Source of the DNA: Alitta virens
Lineage: Eukaryota > Annelida > Polychaeta > Phyllodocida > Nereididae
Reading direction: 5' to 3'
DNA: 64,000 bases
NCBI GenBank assembly: GCA_932294295.1
Contig: OW028573.1
Coordinates: forward strand, 66,131,829-66,195,828
Positions within the stretch are counted from its first letter, which is position 1. The number at the start of each line of letters is the position of its first letter. The notes below the pieces were generated by a model. It saw only the letters and a list, made by a program, of their open reading frames with translations, was not told the DNA's origin and ran no database searches. Below, piece after piece: positions 12,401 to 21,400 of the stretch. Position numbers and translations under genes: made by a program.

Positions 12401-15400
12401 CCATCATCTCATTACATCTGCTTGGTCATATAAGCCAAATAAGCTTCATACCCATTAGCACTGAGATATTGAAACATTGAAACATACACGCCACCTACCT
12501 TGAAAGCATCACACTATATTTTAAGAGTGAACACTCACCCTACTGCCACCATGAGGACTGAAGACATGAATTAGGTTCCCAATTATTGGAGCAGTTCCTG
12601 ACGGGTCACCACTTATGTTAGCATTGGCTGGTAGTGTGTGGCCCACAGATATGTCCTGCTGCGCATTGTCTAGTAGACAGTAGTGGCTCAAGGTGGTCAA
12701 GCCTTCAAGCAATGTTATCAAATGGTCCACCGGAATCTTCTCCAATGAAGGTGTTCTGTACATTACAAATTAATATTGGTTGTAGCACTTTTCATCTGAC
12801 CATGGTAATATCAGAAACAGCATTCTATAAGACTATAATGACAATAACAAAAAATGAGCAATTATTATTGCAAATGATTGCAGGTTGCACCAGTGTTGAC
12901 TAGAGCAACCTGTATAGTTGTTGAGTTCATTTCGTACAGAAATAATTTTTTCTAATAATAATTTTTTGGCAATTACGTTAGCGATGTCATCAAATAGGTG
13001 ATGTCGCCAACTGTAGTAATCTAACATAGCACAAATGCTTACTGTTTTACACAACTTTAAAATATCCCCAAACAATACCTCCTTATTGCACGTTGCACAA
13101 AAGCCCGATAACTGTGATAATACTTAGAAGATCTTACCCTTTCTTGGGGACTCCTTTCTCATACAGGAATGCAAGGTACTCGATGTTGATGCACAGCTGG
13201 TTGACAACTGCCACAACCACTTGGCTCAGCGCACGGCCCATGTAGGGTAAAGCCGAGGTGACCATGTTGATCCAGTGACGATGCATATGACACATGTGTT
13301 GTTGACGTAAAGCGCTTAGGATTGCAGACAGCAACATGTTTTGCTGAACAATTGGATTCGTCTGGATGTATTTAAACATGGGAGATGAAGGCAAAGATGA
13401 TTGAGATGTTTGTCTTGCCGGTTGGGATGTTCGCAAAGCCCTGTCCTGCTCGGCACCTTGTACAGTAATATCCTCAGCATTGTATTTCCTAGTTTGGTCC
13501 TCTAACAAGATCAGAACGACAATCAGTCTTAGCAATTTAATCTGGAATGTTTCATTGGTGTTCGCATCCATGTTTTCCTCATTAAAACTAATTATCGCCT
13601 CAGTAATGTTCCCACTGTCACTCTTAGATCTTTGCCTATTGTTGTAAACACTGGCAAGTAAGCAATGCATAAGAGCTTTCTGGACTTTGCAACGAGATAA
13701 AAGATCACTAATGTAAGTTGAAAACCCTTTCCCACTCTCTCTCGCCACACTGACAAGTTCAGATAGGAGCATGGCCAAAATTTCACAACTGAGAATCTGG
13801 ACTTCTTTGTTCCCGTTTAACTCCTGTTCCTTTAAAGTGCTCATCATGAGGTTGGGATAATAACTCCGAATGTAATACAAACACACGGAGATCAGCACTT
13901 CCACATACATGATGCTTCTGTAGCTTGAGATGACATCAGGAGGCACTTCTCCATAAAAGTTCTTTCCAAAGACAGAGCGTCGATGCCTTGCTAACAAGTG
14001 CTGCAACTGAGTCATGTTAGAAGTGTTGGATGTGCTCACACTCGTCGTAGATATGGCGCATGCCATTAAACGAGGGGTGCTCATCAGTATGGCCTTCAAG
14101 CATGTCAGACCATAGAGTGTCCTTTGAGCATCATACCTTTGACTGTACAACAGTATATGAGCATGCAAAGGATGGACTTCAGGGGCTTCATCATCTTCTT
14201 TACTTTCATTCTCTCCAATTTCACCACCTTCATCCTCGGAGTCTATGTGCAAATGATCTTTGGTGGTGGGTGACAAATTGCCAAACACTTCATCTGGTCC
14301 AGCTTCACGAGATGGCGACATTGATCTCTGGTCTTGTGATAAATCAGTGGCACTATCAAGGCTGTCCATGTAGCTCAAGCTGCCTTGTAAGACAATTGGA
14401 GGTTCGTATTTCACCTCGGCCTCCACTTGCTCAACCATTTCGTCCAACAATATTCCTACCACTTTCATGATATCCTCTTCTTCCTCTTCGACTACCTCAG
14501 TTTCTTCGTTTCTATCACCTCCTAAGACTGATTCTGCTTTTTCTTCTTCTTCTTTTGCTTCTACTGCTTCTTCTACGACTGCAGTATCATTTTGAGGTAC
14601 GGGGGTTTTCTCCTTTTCAGGATAATCTTGGTCATTTTGCGGCTTGGCATTCATTTTGCTTGCGTTTGTTACTTTCTTGTTTTCACTCTTGCTTTCTTTC
14701 TTGTTTTCCACTTTCTTTTCCTTCTCAGGCTCCACAGCTTCTTCTGCATCATCTATGTCATTAAAATCAATTCCCTCATTCTTACAAGTTTCTTTCGTCA
14801 ATCTTTTTGCTTGTTGGAAGTTGACCATTTTATTCGCGGGTTCTCTATCCAAGGAGTTTGAAGAACCAAAAGGATTTACCCTGAGTTTAACATCTTTGGG
14901 GTTGACCCTTTCAAAAGCTATTTCATCCGCTTTGGGGCCATGTCGGGTTGCCATGCCAATTTCTGAATAAGTTGTCAGAGCATAAGATCGAGATTGCTGC
15001 AATGAAGATTTCTTCATGAACGGTTTGTTCTTCTTGCTAACGTGGTAAATGATATTCCCTCCTTCGCTGCTGATTGCATAGATTTTGGTCTCTTCATCTT
15101 CTGCTGCCTGGTCTTCAGACATCCTCACTTTTTTTGGTTTGTGTATGCAGACATGTTGAATGGATACCCTACAATTAACGAGCAATGTTAATATTTTCAT
15201 ACTTCCAATTGAGTACAACGGCAGGTGTCAGCCGGCAATTTTAATCATTAAACAACAGAATACAATAAAAAGGTAGTGCAATGGGGAGGAAAAGTACCAC
15301 AAGAAGTCACTGACACTGTAGCAAATAAGTATTGTTTGATATCATATGTATTGTGACATCATAAATGTTACAATTATGTATTGACTTCATCTTATTGTCT

Positions 15401-18400
15401 TTTCATATGCTACGGTCGTAGTGCCCCCTGTAGGCTCGGTTACTTTTTCTCCCCATTCACCAAGCACCAGTGAATGCTCTGCTCCCAGGATGACCTGACC
15501 TCAATTTCCATGACCAGGCCAGTGTCTTACTTAAAGTCCGCTCATTTCACCTATCAGGTGCAAGCCTGTTTTTTAGCCTGTCAGACGCCCTCTCCTGGAC
15601 ATCTGAGTGTTCCCAGTGTCGGTGGAGTGTGTTATATACCTTATTATTTGCTTCAAAGATCCATTAGCTGGCTGATGCCTGTGGTACAACATTCAAACTA
15701 TGATTAAGAAATTATGTGATAAGTTACCTTGCAGTGTCGGGATGCAACAACAGGATGATGATTGGCTCGAGGATCCTGGCAATATCTGCGCGCTGAATGG
15801 AATGTGTCAACCAAGTTTGGGTCAAGGCACGGCAAGGATTCACGTCACTTTGCAGACTATCAAGCATGAGAAACATAGACCTGCAAATAGGAAAAGGACA
15901 TTAGTACTTGTTACTTGTTTATGGTTATCTCATTTATATAATGCCAGCAAGGACATTGCAACAAACTTACAACTGACGAGGCACTTCAATTATAAAAGAA
16001 AAACATTACACAGAACTGAAAATCAAGAGCATGAGGTAAACTAAATACCTGTCAAAAGTTCTGCTTGACTTTCCAGGTCTTGAAAGGTCTCGCTGTTCTC
16101 GTAGTAAATGCCACAAAACTGCAAACTTTTTGTGGGCATCAAGGCAGATTCTCTGTAAAAAAATTATAATTTACTGCTAAATACCTTTCTCAAAGAAATC
16201 AAGAAACTTGAGAACAACATGGTGTAATGTCAGTGTCTTGAAAATGCTTACAGAATCTTCATTTAATAGCGCATTCCCAATGACATTTTCACATATCCAA
16301 GGAGTGGGCGTTAACTGGTGCAAAAGATTCAACAACTCAACACCTCTCTGGTGTTGTACAGCGCTTTCCTCTCCAAGATAGTTCCATAAATGTCCACACA
16401 CAATCTGCAAAAACAGATGATCATCAACTTCATTTTCTTTGTCCTTGTACAGTGACATAGGCATACCATTAAGTTTCTTCTATGACTGTTTCACATCAAT
16501 CCTAATTGGTACACACACTTTCAAAAAATACCAACAAAACATTACACACACAATATCTACTCAGAATTAATAGATTTCCCTTAAGTAGATAATTATGCAA
16601 TTTGTACAAATTATAATACATAATAATGTATTGTATTAAATCCCAACCTGGTGCATTTCATACAAAAACTCAGCTATGTACACCAATTTACCGGATAAAA
16701 TCGGGTCTCTTGGTCAAGGTAATGAAGCTGGTCCGTGGTGAGTGGTGGAATGATGACAACAGTGACAGTGTTTTCTGCAGGGGCTGAGGTGTTTACAACT
16801 GTGTTCAAACTCTGCTCCATCCATTTTGATCCTTCAAACTCAGCATCCTCCTCCTCATCTGAAGAATATTCCTTACTACTGCTGCTGCTGCCGCTGCCGT
16901 GTGGCTGCATCACTCCGATGAGGTCAAGAATGGTTGATATTGCGGTAGACTGAATTTCGAACTTCGTGACAAAGCCAGCACATAAGACCAACATATTCAT
17001 CCATTCAGGTAGTTTCGTTGATTCGCCTACAACACAACAGATGAATGTTGAATTTAAAACATGACGACTAAATTAAAAAGGCCCTACATGGTCAAATGTG
17101 CCATGTGCATTTTCCATGCGAAGGCTATGTACTAAAACTGAACCCTAAGAAAATGAAACTGGTAAACTCATATAAAATGAAACTGGTAAACTCATATAAC
17201 ACAGTTACCAGGGTTACCAATTGCACATATTTCATATATATCACAACTTGATGTGGACAAAGGGTCATAAAGTACACTTTTGCATGCACCTGATTGAAGA
17301 TTTATATTAAAATACCTACCTTTCTTATTAAGCTTCTTCAGCAGCTTGCTCATTTGATCCGTGCAATACATCGGAAAGCAGGAGAGGTCCACCAGCAGTT
17401 GACAAGCAAGAGAAAATGCTTGGCACATTACAGGCGTCAAACTGGGTAAGTTTAAAGCTAGAACTTCGTGTTGATTTTTCACTTTGCTATCCCTGTCATA
17501 CATCACTCGCACTGTGGAGGCTTCCATTCGAGTTATCCAATCTGACCAGGGTTTTTCTGATGAAAGGTTGTTTGAATTGATCAGTACTTGAGACCACACG
17601 TCTTTTATCAACGGATGCGTCATACTGAGCACATGTGCCCTGATCACATGACAGAAAAGTGTCTGAAAGCTCAATAAACATTTCTGCATCAAGGTCTGAG
17701 GGGCATCAGGTTGCGCATCCTTCCTCGGAGATTGCTGTGGGGAAGCCTGTGTTTGCCCGGATGGACTATCACAGTGAAATTCTTTGAAAGACCCGAAAGA
17801 TTCTGCTCTTTTCATGTTATGTTCTCCAAGAAATCTTTCTTGAACTGACAAAGTTTGAACTTTTTCCAGGTCGATTTCGCTCTCAGCACTGAGGTAGCCT
17901 TCATTGCTGGTTGCTGAAAAGACACCAATAAGTTTCAATAACAATATTACTTATGACAATCAACAAATAAAGAATGCTAATTCATGGCTTCGAAGAATTC
18001 TTATCAGTTTTGCAGAATATTAAATTTTCACATCTAGAAGAGCAAATATAATATCCTACTACAAATTTATATTTTCTTCATATTTAATATAAAGTTTTAT
18101 AATTTTGTGGCTCTGACCCTACAAAAATTGCAAATCTGCACCAATGCAAATAAGCGTAACATCCTGAATGTTACAATTACCATAATGAAATCATTATTAT
18201 ACACTAAAAACACTATGAATTGACGTTGTGTCTACATGTGAACTAGTCTACTAGAATCTAGAATTAGTGTAAATGCCAAGTCTAATCTTTTGTAAATAAT
18301 TATATGCATACATACACACATTACAACTATTATGTATGCTGATGTTCATGTTAATTTGAATTATAAATGTGAAAAGCTAAGTTTACACTTTTATGATATA

Positions 18401-21400
18401 TAATGTATGTACAAAAGATAGCAGTAGATTTATGCAATCGAATAATGTTGCAAAATATTCCTATTCTTACCATCATCGGCTTCATTTGATCCTGGTTCAA
18501 TAACAACTCCATCAGATATTGACTGACTGTCCGGACAGTCTGGAATTGATACTGGTCGCATAGAAGGCAAAATTTTGCTAAGGATCTTGGCACACACTAA
18601 CAGCCCTGTGTAGATATCTTCATCTTGAAGTTCATTGTATCTCTCATCTAGTACTTTGATAATGTTATACAGCAATTCAGGTAAATGGACAGTCTGAGTT
18701 TCTGGGTATGTTTCCTGCAATGACAAAAATCGAGTTGTAGCAAAAACAAAATTTTGCAAAACAATTGCACAACCTAATTAACACAATGTGTGTACAATCT
18801 ACACTATTGCATTATGTGTTATGTAAACTATTAGATCATCTTGTATTATATAGAGAAAAGCAGACATTGATTACTTCAGAATTACAATTCGGTTTTAAGG
18901 CACAGCATTCTAAAGCTCTTGCTACGTCAGTTGTGTTACAGACTGTTGATTATTACATTGACAATGGTGGTAAAGTGTATGGTCTGGCATTAGATGCCAC
19001 CAAAGCTTTTAATCGTGTGGAGTATTCGAAGTTGTTTGCCTTACTGATAGAGAGAGGGTTGAACCCTTTGTATGTAAGATTGATTTTAGAAATTTACACC
19101 AATCAAAGAATGTGTGTTCGATATAATGGTAGTAAATCAGAGTGGTTTTGCCCCACTAATGGGGCGAAACAAGGTGGTGTGTTGAGCCCAACCTTATTTG
19201 CAGTTTATATTGATGGAATGTTGAAGCAACTTGAAGCATGCAAAGTAGGATGCTATGTTGGCAATACGTTTTGTGGGGTAATAGGATATGCTGATGATGT
19301 GATACTCCTGTCCCCAACACAATGGGCAATGGATAGAATGATTAAAGTCAGTGAAAAATATGCAGATCAATTTAAGATTAAGTTTAACGGTAGTAAATGT
19401 CAAGCCATTGTGTTTGAAGGGTGTGACTCTAATATTGAGCCTGAATTTTATGTCAATAGACGGAAAGTCATTTGTGTGAGGGATATGGTTTATCTAGGAT
19501 ATTTGTTAAAAGGTAATAGAACAGACCCTCGGTTAGCGCCAATTGTAACTGATTTTAATAAGAAGTTTAAAGCATTTGCTGGAGATCTTGATTGTTTATC
19601 TTCTGAGGTCAAAGGTTCCTTGTTTCAGCAATACTGTACACATTTATATGGTGTTATCTTCAGTCAATTGTATCAATAAGCTAAGAGTCACTTGGCGTAA
19701 AGCCTTGAGGAGGTTTTTTAAATTACCAAACAGAACACATTGTAATCTTTTACCCTGTATCACCAGTATATTACCACTCAATGTTATTGTAGATAAAAGA
19801 TTCCTCAGGCACATGTCATCTGGGTGTAGACATAAAAATAATACAGTCAATTTTCTATTCAATATGTGCAGCAGTTTAGACATGTCTGTTATGGCTAGAA
19901 ATTTTAGATTTGTTTGTAATATGGTATAAAGCCACGTGATGTGATTAATTGTAGTTCAAGCTATATTAGTAAACTTGTAAAAGAGAATTACTACAAAACT
20001 GTTTTAGAGAGTAACCAATTAATTGGTGTTCAAATCATGGAATTAATTCATATCAGGGATGAGTTGTGTGAAGACTTTAGTCTGAGTAAAAAAAGATATC
20101 TGTGATATTATAGAACATTTAGCCACAAATTGATTATCTGGGGTTTTTGCTAACCCTCTTTGTTTTTGTGCAAATCATTGTTATTAAATATTTAGTTCTT
20201 GTTATTAATCTTGAATTTATACTGTATATTTTATACGAATAAAGCTTATAATAATTACCACAAATAACTCATATTGACAAAATGACTTCAGAACTGTTCT
20301 CACTGTCAGTCTACATACAAAGGAGAACAAATTAAACAACTAAAATTTAGTCAAGAAGATTCTGGGGAGTTGGCAAAAGTGCTGATATCAACCATGATCT
20401 TATAAATAAATCTCATCTCCTTTCACACTCAGTACCTATTTTAAATCATTTGATAAAAGGTATGTCATATGTATTGAACAAATAGCAACTAAATGCCATC
20501 TCCTTGCTCATATCTATCCATAATAACCATTGATATGAAGGAATGTAGCTGGCCCCCGTTAGTATCAAAATACAAGATTATCAACAATGAGTCTCCCTTT
20601 CGGATGACATAACTAGCAGCCACATTACTTGAAAATTGATGAGTACTTACAAGTGTAACTTTATCCAGGAGGAAGGACAATAGAGTGCACAATTCCCGAT
20701 AGTCCAGGGTTCCTTGGGATTGAACTGCAGTCTCATCTTCATCCAACTTTTCACATCTGCGAACCTGAATGCTTTGACCAAATGCCCAACCAAAGAAATC
20801 CCACAAGAAAGACGTCTCAAAGGATCCAAACAATAAGTTGGCCGTCTTAATGAGTTCTGTGCTTTGGTTGGCATTATCAGAATGTGTCGGGCGACCATTT
20901 CTCTTTACAAGTTTAGTCAGACTAGATGACGAACAGTTCCGTACTAAGCCATTATTGTCACTTTCAGAGTTCAGTTTGCTGTACTCCAAATATAAAAAGC
21001 GGAAAAGATCAATCAAGATATCCTCTACAATTTCCATGCCAATTTCAGGTTTATCAAGAAGACTGATCAATATTCGGAAAGGACGGAGATTCGCTTGTTT
21101 CCCATCGATGAATGTTTCCCCATTAGCCGTTTCCCAAATACAGTTGATGATGCCCGAATAAAGAGGGAAACACGAATAGGAGCGGAAGTAGGTCATATCT
21201 GTCTCTTCACAAAGGGTACCACCGCTATCTTGTCGTTGTGTCTTTGGAGGTGGAGGCTGACTTCCTGCTACGTTATCTTCTGCCTTCTAAAATTAAGACA
21301 AACCACAACGAATAGAAGAAATATAAACAAATGTCATAACAATTTTATCATATATGTACATGTCACTACAATCATTCAACTTCCATGCATCATACAAACA

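Noticed and set aside
14060..14970. Several plus-strand ORFs (up to 136 codons) over DOP1 exon 12
   Set aside because: Antisense shadows of the Lys/Glu-rich and acidic DOP1 linker; Leu/Phe/Ser composition follows from that.
16185..16251. Extension of DOP1 exon 9 to the donor at 16183-16184
   Set aside because: That donor leaves phase 1 and would break the frame with [10 protein letters not shown]. The gtaagc donor at 16250-16251 restores phase and family alignment.
16640..16691. Minus-strand reading [14 protein letters not shown] just after DOP1 exon 8, looking like more coding sequence
   Set aside because: It is out of frame with exon 8 and would need an 18-nt intron. The join FYP to [10 protein letters not shown] aligns with vertebrate Dopey without a gap, so this stretch is intron.
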